Shown piece after piece: positions 12,040-22,822 of a stretch of DNA of 64,000 nt. This DNA comes from Stichopus chloronotus (Eukaryota > Echinodermata > Holothuroidea > Aspidochirotida > Stichopodidae). The notes below the pieces were generated by a model. The model was not told where the DNA came from and did not search any database. It was given only the letters and a program-made list of their open reading frames with translations. Within the stretch, counting starts at the first letter, position 1, and every line of letters starts with the position of its first letter. A program made the translations under genes and the position numbers. The stretch covers positions 4,796,709 to 4,860,708 of the forward strand of contig CM037833.1 of the NCBI GenBank assembly GCA_021234535.1, given 5' to 3'.

Positions 12040-13205
12040 CTCACAAGTATATATTTTTTTACTTTGTCTGGTGCAAATGGTATGTGATGTGTGCATTGCC
12101 AAGTCGTTTGATAGTGAGTGTCTTGAATGTAAAGACAAACAAGTTATTTTCAGTGGTCCTAATACAAAGAAGAACTCTTGCCAGTGGCTGCTTGCACCTG
12201 ATAGACACAATGCAACATGTATAGCACACAATTTAAAAGGTTTCGACGGATATTTCATCTTGCAGCATCTGTATGATAACAAAGATCATAACAAATGGGG
12301 AAAAGGTTATGAGCATAGGGATTCTTAGAAAAAGTAGGCTATTTGTAGACTCAGTGAATTTTCTGCAGATGCCTTTGGCTAACATGCCAAAAACCTTTGG
12401 GATAAAAGAATTAAAAAAAAAATTTTTCCCTCATTTATCTAACACTACTGAGCATCAAAATTACATCGGTCCGATACCGGAGGCATCAATGCGAAAGGAA
12501 AAACGAAACGAATTTGAACAGAGATGTTGCCTAATTTCACGGAGTATGATCAGTTTCAGTTCGATGCGGCGGGAGATGGCGTTGTGACAGCAAAGGTAAA
12601 GGGTTGATCCATTTAGAAACTGTATTACCATCGCCTTCGTTAGCAATCTACACGTACATACATGAAACCTGAATCTATAGTGAAAGAAAGGGGTGTTTAT
12701 ATCAAGCATGCTCAAAACGAGGGGGGGGGGGGAAATTAGACCGTATCGTGTAGATGGTTTTCCTAAAGAGGGCAGAATCATTTTTGCTTTTCAGGTGTTT
12801 TTTCCATGGATGTCTCAAATGTTTTAACGAAGATACATTACACCAAAGACTACCAGTATGTAGAAATTTGGGAGCATGAATGGAAAGATTTAAAGAAAAC
12901 TATTCTCAGAGATGAAAAAGAAAATTGGTCACATTCCAAAACACTTGGAAGCTTTTTTCGGAGGTGGGGTTAGATTATATCACGAGGTAGTAGGGGATGA
13001 ACAAATCCAATACGTTAATTTTTGCTCCCTGTACACCCCTACACAAACAAATATTGTTCGTATCCTCTTGGCCATCCAAAAGGTCCTTTCCAGCAGTTTG
13101 TCACACGACATGACCTTGTATTATGGACTAATAGGGTGTACTATTTTGTCTCCTCAACACCTTTTTCACCCCGCTGTGCGCGGAGGAAAAATCGATTGTC
13201 AAGTC
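12040..13205 (+). pseudogene. Polinton/Maverick-type DNA polymerase B remnant
   Basis: Polintons are large self-synthesising DNA transposons with a protein-primed family B polymerase. The frame at 12071 shows paired Cys ('CDVC', 'CLEC') and then 'HNLKGFDGYFILQ', matching the Exo II motif (Asn-x-x-x-Phe-Asp) in this family's typical context. A shifted frame from 12273 continues with 'DSVNFLQMPL', 'MPKTFG' and 'FFPHLSNT'. Near 12860 another frame reads 'VEIWEHEW'. The polymerase motif A region (13007-13040) reads 'YVNFCSLY', where the family usually has Asp-x-x-Ser-Leu-Tyr, so the catalytic Asp is replaced by Asn. The palm continues as 'YYGLIGCTIL' to about 13180 and then stops at LINE-x copy A. 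Thumb, motif C and all other Polinton genes are absent. At least four frameshifts are visible. Confidence 0.85.
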
Positions 13206-13227
13206 CAGTCATCATAAAGCGGAACGT

Positions 13228-14576
13228 GCTTTAAGAGGCGCTTTTTAAGTGCCTCAAACCGGCACAGAAACGAAAACTATTTACAACCCACCAAATGAAA
13301 CAGAAGATTATGTTCCTTACAGTAATAGAACCACACAGATACAGTATATACATATGCACAGGACCCCCACCTTCTGCCAAACGTCGACCTGGACAAACGA
13401 GCGAAGTCCGACTCAACCCTCAACCTAACCTCCGCCCTCACCGATGCCAAGACGACGTCCGCAGACCGCCCCTCTCCCTAAATACAATATTACAACGGTC
13501 TCTCCATACGGCCAGCTTTATGGAGGCCGATACAAAAGTAAGTATCTCGCGAACACTTGTGTTGCACAACGGGGGAGAGAGACCATACAAAACGTAGTCC
13601 TGACTGACCGCCCATGTGTCACAAAATGTGAGGCGATCAGTCACACTGCCAAAACACATGTGGAACACTCTCCCACTTTGTACATCCACTACGGGGGCAA
13701 AGACCATCTCAAAGACGCCACTGGAAGCGCTTGAGATTGGTCACAATGACGTCGTGTGCGATACGCCACAACAGGTCTCGCCGGCGAAAGTCAAGTAACC
13801 TGCTATGAACTACACTCCACACTTCCGGCCCCAGAGCATAGCCGATGGGATGGACCTGGCCAACCAGTTCGTCAAAAATAGCCCGATAGAGGGCCCCCGG
13901 ACTAAATCGCGAGAAATCCCCTACAGACGACACAATACGGAGAGTGTCCCTCATGTGGCCGTAGGCTCCAGTAGGCCTCCAGCTGTGGGGAGCGCTGTTG
14001 CTAAAAAGGGAGGGGAAAAAACGGCGGAAAGAAAGCCCTCCCCAATAACGAACAAAATAGGCAAACGGCATGTTGCTGTCAACAGCACTATAAACACATT
14101 TGGTCAGGAGAAAACGGAGCTTGAAAGGAAAATGCACAAGGCCCAACCCCCCACTCCTAAGGTCCTGATACACTGCCCTTCTTTTGACCAACTCCGTCTT
14201 CCCTGACCATAAAAAACTAAACACGGCCCTCTCGAGTCGAGCCAGGACACCATCTGGAGCAACCAGAACAGTGCCCGGGTACCACAAGAGAGGGTAAACG
14301 AAACGATTGATAACAGTAACCTTCCCCAACAAGCTCATGTAGCGATCCCTGAGGTCCTCCAACCTAGCCTCCACCAGGTCGACTTTCTCATTCCAGGTGA
14401 CTCCGGCGAACCATAACCAAACCATATACCATTAATTTTTATTGCGCCATCCACCCACGATACCGCGAAGGGCAGTTGTCTATATCGCCACCCACCTAGA
14501 CGAAGTCCTTTGGTTTTTGTTGGGTTCAGTCTGGCACCTGTTGCTCTTTGAAAGATAGCCAGCGTGCCAGCTGTAT
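13228..14576 (-). mobile_element. Non-LTR retrotransposon LINE-x, copy A (5'-truncated ORF2 end)
   Basis: Read on the minus strand, the longest open frame in the window outside the gypsy gag and chimeric ORFs (14425-13709) carries ORF2 sequence downstream of the reverse transcriptase core: 'TVINRFVYPLLWYPG', 'FLWSGKTE' and 'GGLGLV'. This pattern is typical of L1/Tx1-like elements. Upstream, to 14576, a shifted frame gives 'LNPTKTKGL' and 'IKINGIWFG'. Downstream, broken frames cover the zinc-binding-like C-terminus ('WESVPHVFW' in sister copies) and a 3' UTR that ends near 13235 in a 'gcactta'-type tail. The 5' side joins the Helentron at 14578. It is one of six copies in this window and the longest. 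It lacks endonuclease and RT catalytic motifs. Confidence 0.85.
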
Positions 14577-14577
14577 T

Positions 14578-17330
14578 ATGTACATCGTATCATACATAAG
14601 TAAGGCAAAAGGTGAAATGAGGGATCTCTTGAAAACTGCTCAGCAAGAAGCACGTGAAGGGAACCTTAATGCAATGAATGAACTAAGAAAATCTAGTGTT
14701 TAGGGTTACAGGGATGCATATGAAACAATGTTCACTTCCAAGTGATATTTATCCCAACAGACCCCGGTTCCCACAGACTATCTCCTCCCTTAAACAACCG
14801 CAAATTAAAGCAGGAAGATACTGATGAAACTTGGATGCCCAACACGATTGACAAGCACTTGGGACGTCCTAAGGAACTAGCCAATATTTGTTTGGCAACT
14901 TTTACTTCCGAGTACCGCTACATCGGACAACAAAATAATGGGACAGACTCTATTCGTGAGAAATATTATAGGAGTATTTTGCACATATACCTACCATTCA
15001 CTGTAGAACAGGTCAAACCATCAACCTTTGACTCTTCACGCAATGGCAAACTTGTCAGAGAAATTGTAGCAACCAATATGCAAAAGTATGAACCTCTAGC
15101 CAAGGAACTTGTAAATTTGTGGGAAAACCTGCAACAAAACCCTTATCAGGAAAATTCGTGGGCAAATCTAGCCCCTGAAACTGAAATCAAGAGGATTCAA
15201 CATACACAAGAAATCACGACAGAAAACTACATACCTCCAGAAGACTCTGAAATTATTCCAGAATTGTAGCAACCTACCTTTTCTAACAATGTCTGTGTTG
15301 GTGAATTAGCACTTGAAAAATTGGCTTCATCTGTGTCACAAAGTGAAATCACATCCATGTTGAGAATGCTCAATAATGAACAGAGACAACTATTTAACCA
15401 TATGCAGCAATGGTCTAAAAACAAATTACACGATGGTGACACAAAACCACCTTATATATTTCTTACTGGCGGTGCTGGAACAGCAAAATCTCAATTAATC
15501 AAATGCATAACCCAAAAACTACGCAAATGTTTCTCCAAAATTACAGAATCCCCTGGTGATGTAACTGTTCTTTTAGTAGCATACACAGGAACAGCAGCAT
15601 TCAATATACACGGCCAGACCATTCACTCGGTATTCAATATTTTCAACCCGACAAATCACTACAAAGCATTAAAAGAATAACACCTCAACATACTTTGCAC
15701 AAAGTACCGTAGTCTACAGTTAGTTTTCATTGATGAAATATCAATGGTGGACCACAATATGATGCTCTACATAACATGGAAGGTTACAGCAAATTAAAAG
15801 AAGTGATAACATGCACATCTTTGGCAATGTGGGGATACTTTGGAGACTTTTATCAAATTCAAGCTGTATTTGGCAAACCATTATACAGAAAAGATCATGG
15901 AGCATTTGTAGATTTGTGGAGTATGTTCTCTTTGTGGGAATTAACAATTATGAGACAAAAAGATGATATTTCATATGCCAAACTTTTGAACCGTCTTCGA
16001 TCCCATGGTAAAGGAGAACAATTGTTGCCAAGTGATGCCGATATGTTGCAGCAACGTCTTGTAAAAAATATACCTGATGATGTCCCATTCATTGCTGCAA
16101 AACGGGCAGTTGTTGATGCCCACAACATAAAAATGTTACATTCATTACAGTCTCATACTGAATTTATTGAGGCTGTTGACATCATCGGTACATCCAGTGC
16201 AACTCTGAAGAAACTGACAAGCCAACTCCAAATGCTAAAACCACACTGCCAACTGAACTAAGCATTGCCATAGGAGCTCGTTATGTTAACAACCAATCTT
16301 GATGTGGCAGATGGCCTTGTCAATGGAGTTACTGGTAAAGTGACAGGTATTGTCCATGGTAATTTGGCAAATAATCAACCAAAAGCAATTTCTGTTTTAT
16401 TTGACAATCATAAAATTGGTGCAAGTTGTAGAAGGAAATACCAGCCACCTGCAAATGTTACACAAGGTAGTGTTGTCCTAATGCCACATAAGGAAATATA
16501 TCAAAGCAAGCTACATCATGTGACCAGGCACCAGTTTCCATTGAAATTAGCATGGGCATTTACTATTCACAAAGCGCAAGGCATGACTATGGAAAGAGCT
16601 GCTGTTTCATTTTCAGGCTGGAATGGCATACGTAGCTCTAAGCCGTGTTGATACATTAGAAGGCCTATATCTTACAGATTGTGATAGCAATCTCATTTAC
16701 TGCAATGCCGAGATACAACATGGCATTTCTAATATGCCAAAATGCAATTTCCTATCTTCCAACATGCTTTTTGCATTGTGATATGAATTTCTCAATATTG
16801 CACCATAATACCCAGTCACTCGTTTGTCATTACAAAGATATAATAAGCAATCCAGAGTTCATGAAAGCTGACATCTGTCAACTTGCATTGTATTCACATA
16901 CCTGGGTACAATTTCCATTGTTCCAATCAGCAAGGAAGAGTACAGGGTGTTGCAATATACATACAAGATAAGTACAGGTATACATTCATTCCGCTAGATA
17001 CAGGACAATGTCATTCACTGTTAATAGCAATCCACACCATGCCATCCTTTCTGATACTAGTGTTGTAGAGACCACCATCAATAACTTCACCAGACTTTCT
17101 GTTGATCCTTCAGAAACTCCTCAATTAAATGGAGACTTCATACCAAGTTCACAAAACAGATTACAAGCTCATTTTAGGTGACTTAACTTATGACCTTCTG
17201 AAACTATTATCACTGCACCCCTCAAAAGTCTCTATCAAATAATAACCAAGCCTACAACGTCTGCAGCAACCCTTTTGGATCATATATATGTCAGTCAGTT
17301 GCCACCAGTGTGTAATTCTGGTGTTCTTAA
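14578..17330 (+). mobile_element. Helentron (Helitron2) remnant: helicase plus endonuclease
   Basis: Helitrons transpose by rolling-circle replication through a Rep-helicase protein; Helentrons add a C-terminal endonuclease. From 14578 the frame reads 'YIVSYISKAKGEM', the block between Rep and helicase, then 'VFIPTDPGSHR' (14742 on). The helicase starts near 15321, with Walker A 'GGAGTAKS' (usual GTGKS has Thr to Ala), 'YTGTAAFNIHG' and Walker B 'VFIDEISMV' at about 15725 in a shifted frame. It continues with 'GDFYQIQAV', 'ELTIMRQKDD', 'AWAFTIHKAQGMT' (16550 on) and 'AYVALSRVDTLEG'. From 16780 an endonuclease-like region follows: 'SILHHNTQSL', 'AIYIQDKYRY', 'ILGDLTYDLL' and 'TLLDHIYV'. The Rep HUH domain is missing, cut off at LINE-x copy A. 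More than eight stops or frameshifts make it inactive. Confidence 0.88.
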
Positions 17331-17798
17331 CCAGTGTTTTTTGCAACAAATGTCACTGAGCACTAGTTCACATTTCCCTCCAAAACCCTCAACACAAAAA
17401 TGTACATCTGATGAAGATTAATTTGATGCCTGACTGATACATGGACAGCTTTTTTCAACAATATCTTTCCTCTACGTCATGTTCACACTATACTATTTGA
17501 CGCATACTGTTACAATGTAACAGATATTGCAAAATAACCTTGACAACATCACATTTTAAGTTGTTACTTGTCAGTTGGTGGCATGATAAACAAATGCACT
17601 ATTACAAACACTAAAGATGTAATACATCTTCACCTTATGCCATACAGTAAGTCATATCCACAAAATCCACTCATTATGTCAAAACTCCAAAGCATTTTCC
17701 ATACTTGTTATTTATAAAGAAATGCATTTACGTTTTTGTCTTTTAAAAAGTTAATTATGTTACAAATGGTACTCAACTAGTAGGAAAGCTGTTTTATA
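17331..17798. other. Probable decayed 3' end of the Helentron
   Basis: No frame is readable past the 'TLLDHIYV' endonuclease block near 17290. I could not place a CTRR end or a terminal hairpin, so the element's right boundary is undefined. Confidence 0.3.
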
Positions 17799-17930
17799 GT
17801 GACAAACTGTTTCTTTCTCAGTGCCATTGAACATGTGTTATACGGCACACCTGTATGTAACTTAAGAGAATTACCAGCACGAAAGGAATACAGCACACAT
17901 ACACCCTGTACACTAATCTCCTGTTTTCAG

Positions 17931-18328
17931 ATGCAGAAAATCACTGGCACCATCAACAACAGTGACCCCAAAAAGCCATACCACCCACCATTGATCCTGG
18001 TGGCAACAAGAAGCGACCAGATCTTTTACAAGAAAAGAACCAGTGACAAAGTAATGATGCACATCGCTCTTTGCGACTCAACTGGTCATTTGAAGGCCAC
18101 GTTATATGAATCGTCCAAACTTGACAACATAACAATATGGTCAGAGATGACAGGACAATAGCCATTACCTCATAGTCCCAGATCTTCAAAACAAGCCATC
18201 TTGAAGTACCAGAAACCATCGTGACCCAGGCAATATCATCTGTGCGACCACCACCACCAATGCCAATAAAAGATGTGCATACATCACCAATCAAAACACT
18301 GGCTTCTGTCAGTGGTGTAATCGCACAG
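17931..18328 (+). pseudogene. OB-fold-like (RPA-like) exon, frameshifted
   Basis: A pyrimidine tract and 'gttttcag' acceptor at 17921-17930 open onto 'MQKITGTINN'. The frame then runs through 'ATRSDQIFYKKR' and 'HIALCDSTGHLKATLY' to a stop at 18161, and the coding signal resumes in another frame with 'SHLEVPETIV' and 'SPIKTLASVSGVIAQ'. It ends at a 'acag|gttagt' donor at 18328-18329. The alternation of a beta-rich segment with 'SPIKTL...GVI' recalls single-stranded-DNA-binding OB folds of the replication protein A type. Helitrons are known to carry RPA-like genes, and this exon lies 600 bp behind the Helentron on the same strand. The family call is tentative; it may be an unrelated multi-copy host-like gene. 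Confidence 0.4.
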
Positions 18329-18479
18329 GTTAGTTGCACTAAACTACAGAGCACTAGCTTTTGTACTCGGTTTGTCTACTTTGTTATTAAACGTCACCAA
18401 AGTCCATTATATAAAGAAACTTTTCATTGGTAATTTGCAGTAGGACATATCCCACATAATTTTCGTCAACATTTGAAGA

Positions 18480-18720
18480 TTGGTATGTTTGGTATAATTG
18501 TTGGCGGTTAATTTTGTTATTGTATGTGTAGGTGTCAATGCCATGCCCACGTATACCAGTAAATCGTCCCCGTTTATTTACAAGGTTTTCACACTTTGAC
18601 CTTGTTGACCTCCACCAAAAACTATAGGGTTCTTCTCAATATGGTACACCTACATACCAAATATGAGATCTGTCAAAGCTTCCCTTCCCTTAGTGTTTAC
18701 AAGGTAGGGCGTCACGGACA
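18480..18720 (-). repeat. Inverted copy of the dispersed repeat plus a tandem-repeat monomer
   Basis: The segment 18490-18590 contains 'ggtgtcaatgccatgccc' and 'tatgtttggtata', reverse complements of segments at 9.87 and 37.59 kb. It is followed by 'gacctccaccaaaaac' and 'caatatggtacacctacat', one minus-oriented tandem monomer. A CA microsatellite starts at 18723. The same two-repeat association occurs at all three loci. Confidence 0.65.
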
Positions 18721-20610
18721 TGCATACACACACACACATATGCATGATTACAAAGGTTACGATTATGATCGAAACCAAAAAATTGAGCAGAATGATAGGG
18801 ACAGTGCTGGTATTGATGTCTGGTGCCAAGCGTTTTGCATATATTTTTCGAGCAGCTATTTCCTTAAAATAGTTGTGCTTTGCCTCAAACCTGACAGTCT
18901 GGCAGTGAACAAGAGGTCCAAACAAGTGAGAAAGTGCTTTGGGTGTAACACATACGTCTTCAAAATGGGCAAAGTAGCGAAGACGATTTTCTCCTGAATG
19001 AACAGTGTGAGGCACACACAAAGTCAGCTATAGCTAACAGATCCCCCCAAAAGAAGTACACAAGGGTCATCGCTAGGAACCCATCCACTTACCAATAATG
19101 GCAACAACCTGAGGAAACACCACCACTCTGAGGCTGTGAGCTAAACTTGCCAAATTCTTCACTAAAAGGGACTGGTTTAGTGGCTCAGTTGGGGAATGTA
19201 AAGAAATTATGTTGTACAAAATGCTTAATTATCACTTTTAAGACATCACTGACAAACCCTTCAAACACAGTGAAAATATTCCAAACTATGCAGTGGAGAA
19301 TCTGATTTAATTCCATACACAGACACCAAATTGTGGTCTCTCAAAATATTATCCAATTGTTCTTCCTCTGATGATAATGCATCTACACATAAAGTATGAC
19401 ATTAATCCAAGTTTCCAAGATTGCAAGACTCACAATACCAGTCAATTTTCGCGAATCACTTGGCTTGAACAATAAACAACCTCAATGCATTGGGTGTACC
19501 ATATTGAGATATACAGCAGGCAGTCTCCAAACCTACCTTAAAAACCATACACCCTCCCAGACAATTACCCCCAGTCAATAAGAGCCTGGACAGGTGCTAT
19601 TGGCCCTGGTGTAAAATACGGGGGTGAATGTCTGGGAGAGTAATTGCTAAGGTGGGAATAATTGTCCGGTAACCCACGGCCCTCACAGTTGATATACAAT
19701 AGGTGGTCATTCATAGGGGATCTAGACACCCAATCCTGTCATGCTTTCTTAAAGGTGAAAGGTGCAATAACACTTTTCAGTTTACACTTTGTAATGTCAT
19801 GACCATAACAGTCTAGCAGTTCCGAGAGGTTGAGATGTGATCTTAATAGAATTACTTTACTGTCCCCAAAATGCTAACCTGGCCACTTCGATGAGGCCAT
19901 TGCGACAGATGTGATCATTGCTTGAGTGTGTGAAAGTGACAGAAATTCTGCTGCTCCCTGTGGCTGATTTCATCACATTAGTATCTATATGAAAATTTTT
20001 CATCCTACTTCATGTACTGCTCAGGCCCATAGCCAGATTTACCACTTGAAAAGGGGTGGAAGCTTTCGGTGTTAGTTTATACAAGCCTGTGTGAACAATT
20101 TAGCCAAAACTATGAAACTTCGTACTTCGTACATAACTTTAATGTGATGGTAGTATTGAGACACTGCAGCATAGGGGTTGACTCCCAAAGAAAACTGTTC
20201 AATTGGCCAGTCACTCAAAAATACTTGCAAATATATGCCTTCGTCTCCTGCTACAAATTCATCGCCCCCCCCCCCATGAACCTGAAACCCATGTTGCCCC
20301 CTTCAGTGCTTTGTCTACCAACAGGTTTGGTTTCATCAAATTCAGGAAGGAACCATGGTGCCCATTGGGCTCTTGTTTTATTTATTTGATCCACCAAAGG
20401 CACAAACTACAATGAAAACAGAAACGTACAATATTGAAGATCAGGAAGGAACAAAACTGAACATTCCTCTTCACCCTAGACACAGAAAGACAACAAATCC
20501 TACTTCATTGCTGTTTATAAAAACAAGAGAAAACTAATTAAAAATAAAATAAGCATTTTACAACTGTTTGCCTTTTGTCTGTCTGGAATGTGCGTAGCAC
20601 AGTACCTTGC
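18721..20610. other. Stretch without a supportable gene; one short hairpin
   Basis: Open frames of 106-133 codons near 18596-19021 and 20069-20389 have no motif I recognise and occur on both strands, so I treat them as chance. An imperfect inverted repeat pairs 19554-19572 with 19620-19638 ('ctcccagacaattaccccc' against 'gggggtgaatgtctgggag'). Confidence 0.4.
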
Positions 20611-20614
20611 TCAA

Positions 20615-20690
20615 AGTCTGGTGGGTTGAATTCTAACCAAAGGTTGTTTAGTATGAGTAAATGCCATAACTACTCGACCAACGCCCCTGC
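20615..20690 (-). repeat. tRNA-like sequence, possible SINE head or tRNA pseudogene
   Basis: On the minus strand 'ggtcgagtagttatggc' resembles the A box of Ser/Leu-type tRNAs (normally ggccgagtggttaaggc). 'ggttagaattcaaccc' resembles the B box and T arm (normally ggttcgaatcc). Between them, 'ttta' and 'taaa' flank a seven-base loop like an anticodon arm with CAT in the anticodon position. The acceptor stem does not pair, so it is not a functional tRNA. No second copy is visible here to prove a SINE. Confidence 0.35.
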
Positions 20691-21140
20691 CGCCGGTTTC
20701 ATTTCAGGCCACGTGCTACAATAGAGAGTGACGTCATTTTGACGGCCGAGCATGATTCGTCCCCGAGCGTGGCGCAGTAACCTGGAATGTTCTATAGAGG
20801 ACTTGCCTATGACGTCACGCATACGTACTAACGCCCGCACCACGTGTAATAATTGGACTTCGGTTTGCGCAGTTACCTCACCGCACAAAAATGACGGCAG
20901 CCCATCTTCGTTGAAGATCCGTTCGAGCAACGTATGGAACGATTCGTTTACGTTTCTCTTGTGAGGGCACTTCCTGTGTGTCTTGGTGACGTCAGTACAA
21001 GTCCTCTATCCATCGTTCACCAACACGCATGAAGCGCACTCGCACAATCGTGGACACTCACCGGGATACGCCGCTCGACCGTCAGCAAGTTGTAACAGTA
21101 ACCTAGTTCAAATAATATCAGTAAAACGAAGTCAAAATAC

Positions 21141-21374
21141 CTTCGTTGCATACGGTGACGAATTCATTCGTGCAACTCATCGAACGTGTCTGGATAAAGA
21201 CGGAAATAATCGTGAAATTTTTGTCGATCCTGTCTCACGTCCTCCATGAGGTGATTGTACTCTCCATATAGCTCCCTCCGTGTGTCGATGTGGTGCACCC
21301 ACTGTCGTCGGTTCTGGCGCCTATTATCTAACAAGATGACTGCAGCCACACACTTGCTTTTTACTCTGTACATG
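21141..21374 (-). pseudogene. PIF/Harbinger nuclease exon (N-terminal part)
   Basis: PIF/Harbinger transposases are DDE nucleases that target TWA trinucleotides. The minus-strand frame, which could start at the Met ending at 21374, reads 'RRQWVHHIDTRR', then 'EYNHLMEDVR' and 'KFHDYFRLYPDTFDEL'. This is the standard N-terminal signature (W-x-H-P, then F-x-x-Y-F-R, then F-D-x-L). It ends in a splice donor 'cgaag|gtattt' at 21140-21141. Downstream exons with the catalytic triad are not visible. The upstream flank ends at 21552 in 'gggtgctttcacacc' (minus strand), a typical Harbinger-type terminus. The left terminus was not found, so the element is truncated. Confidence 0.75.
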
Positions 21375-21537
21375 ATGACGGCTAGTTCAATTATGAATGC
21401 ATTCCATAGCAAGTCGAGAAAGTGAAATGAAACGTTCCATTCGCTCGCTTGTATTGACTCGCGGTGGGAAAGTACCAGCGAGCGTCCAAACGCCCGAGCG
21501 TTGAACGCTCGAATCGCCATCGCTCGAAACGCTTTTT

Positions 21538-21552
21538 GGTGTGAAAGCACCC
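21538..21552 (-). mobile_element. Candidate Harbinger terminal inverted repeat (outer end)
   Basis: The minus-strand sequence 'gggtgctttcacacc' begins at 21552 and lies upstream of the Harbinger exon with no other gene between. Such 'GGG...TTTCACACC' ends are usual for this superfamily. The opposite end is not found, so the three-base target duplication cannot be verified. Confidence 0.5.
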
Positions 21553-21564
21553 ATAGAGTTGGAA

Positions 21565-21806
21565 GAAGGGAAACTGCGTGGTGTACGTGTGGATTTTGTA
21601 CAGCAATGTCTACCATTACGGAGTGCAGATGCTGCAAAGAAGGGACAGCCTTTCAACCTTTTTGGAACGAAGGCACTGGATGTGTGAATCTTCCTGAAGG
21701 CTTTTCTCAAGTATGTTTGCCGAAGCCGGTTCTGAGGGCTACTCTCATCACAAGAAATGATATTCGTGGACATACTGGAGGAATTCCTCGCGACCTAGAC
21801 ATACGG
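21565..21806 (+). pseudogene. P2X7 C-terminal-domain-like exon, copy 1
   Basis: The plus-strand frame reads 'WCTCGFCTAMST', then 'CRCCKEG', then 'GFSQVCLPKPVLRAT'. This Trp-Cys-x-Cys-Gly-x-Cys, Cys-Cys and Val-Cys-Leu-x-x-x-Val-Leu spacing is that of the zinc-binding cytoplasmic tail of P2X purinoceptor 7. In invertebrate genomes the domain occurs in many stand-alone, amplified proteins. The exon ends at a donor 'acg|ggtaagca' near 21806. Its 5' side abuts the Harbinger terminus at 21552, so the first part of the exon is interrupted or missing. No P2X channel membrane segments are nearby. Its cellular role in such proteins is unknown. Confidence 0.6.
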
Positions 21807-22084
21807 GTAAGCAAGGCAGTGCTCGAGTTGGCTAGGCCTAGGCTATGCCTTTTTGCTTCAGCAAATATTTCGTGCTCCTCATATGCAGTAGTGTATGTTG
21901 GCAAGTTTTAACAATCTCTAAAATGGTCTATGATCGTCGTAATTCCGTGCATCAGTCTAAGTGCAGCCATTTCGCGCAGCGGGGTCAAACGTTCCTCTAT
22001 ATGAATACGAAGTTGGCAGGAATAGCATTCATCATTCATGATGCTCACCATTGAAACAAAATGTTGATGTAGGCATTATCTCAC

Positions 22085-22311
22085 CTTTGTCTCCAAGCCA
22101 AATCCATGAGCCTGTAAAATTTTAATAACTGTGCAAAGGTCTTCATTTTATCCCCTAATACACACAAACGACCCAAAGGAACTATAATGACAGTGTCAGG
22201 ATTCTGCCTTGTTTTCCTTCGCAAGGTGGTAACAGGCACTTGGAACTCCTTGGCTGCCTTCTTCACCCCCATCGCTTGTGTTCTAACACAGTCAACTGAT
22301 ACACGCTCCAC
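22085..22311 (-). pseudogene. psq-type helix-turn-helix exon (pogo-like transposase N-terminus)
   Basis: On the minus strand 'GVKKAAKEFQVPVTTLRRK' is a clear HTH_psq domain, the N-terminal DNA-binding module of pogo/Tigger transposases and of Pipsqueak-type proteins. It is followed by 'VPLGRLCVLGDK', matching the usual G-R-x-x-x-L linker. A reading-frame change seems needed before a possible 'HGFGLE' segment. The exon could end at the donor 'caaag|gtgaga' at 22084-22085. No catalytic domain follows on this strand, and a THAP-like exon lies upstream. Confidence 0.6.
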
Positions 22312-22822
22312 AAATGTTACGTTACGGTTTTTCCTTAAAGCAGCCTATCCTTGCAAAATACTGAGTAAGCTTATTAGACCATCTACTTTAATAAAAATTC
22401 AAATTCGTTGGAGTCCCCCTATCTTTGCTCTTCACAGTGACATAATGGTTGCTACACAAAAGTTTTTCCATATAAACCCCAAAATCACAAAAAAAAAAGA
22501 TCCTCCTATTCAACTAATAATTAGGTAGCCACTAAAAGAACCACTAAATACACTACCATAATGTCAGATGTCAAGGATTACCCATGTCTCATAATTGAGT
22601 AGGCCCCATACTGACTGGTTACTTGTTAAATACTTGTAAGCAAAGGTCAACGCCAATTAAAATACCAGTTGTAGCGACATTTGGTGTCAATAGAAAATTC
22701 TGGTCGGCCCGGACGACCGTTTAAATTACACACTGACACAATATGCCATGATTTCATATTTTGAGCTTGCTGCAGTAGGGGGATGAGGGTTAGATGTATC
22801 ACTAAGGCCTACTGTTACTTAC

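Noticed and set aside
16283..16651. Stand-alone host PIF1 helicase
   Set aside because: The motifs are collinear with Helentron-specific flanks upstream and an endonuclease downstream, and the frames are broken.
18596..19021. Overlapping 123- and 133-codon frames on opposite strands
   Set aside because: Partly repeat-derived (tandem monomer and CA microsatellite) and mutually overlapping.
21164..21637. Full 157-codon minus-strand frame as the Harbinger N-terminus
   Set aside because: The part above 21552 lies outside the terminal inverted repeat and is the antisense of the P2X7-like exon.
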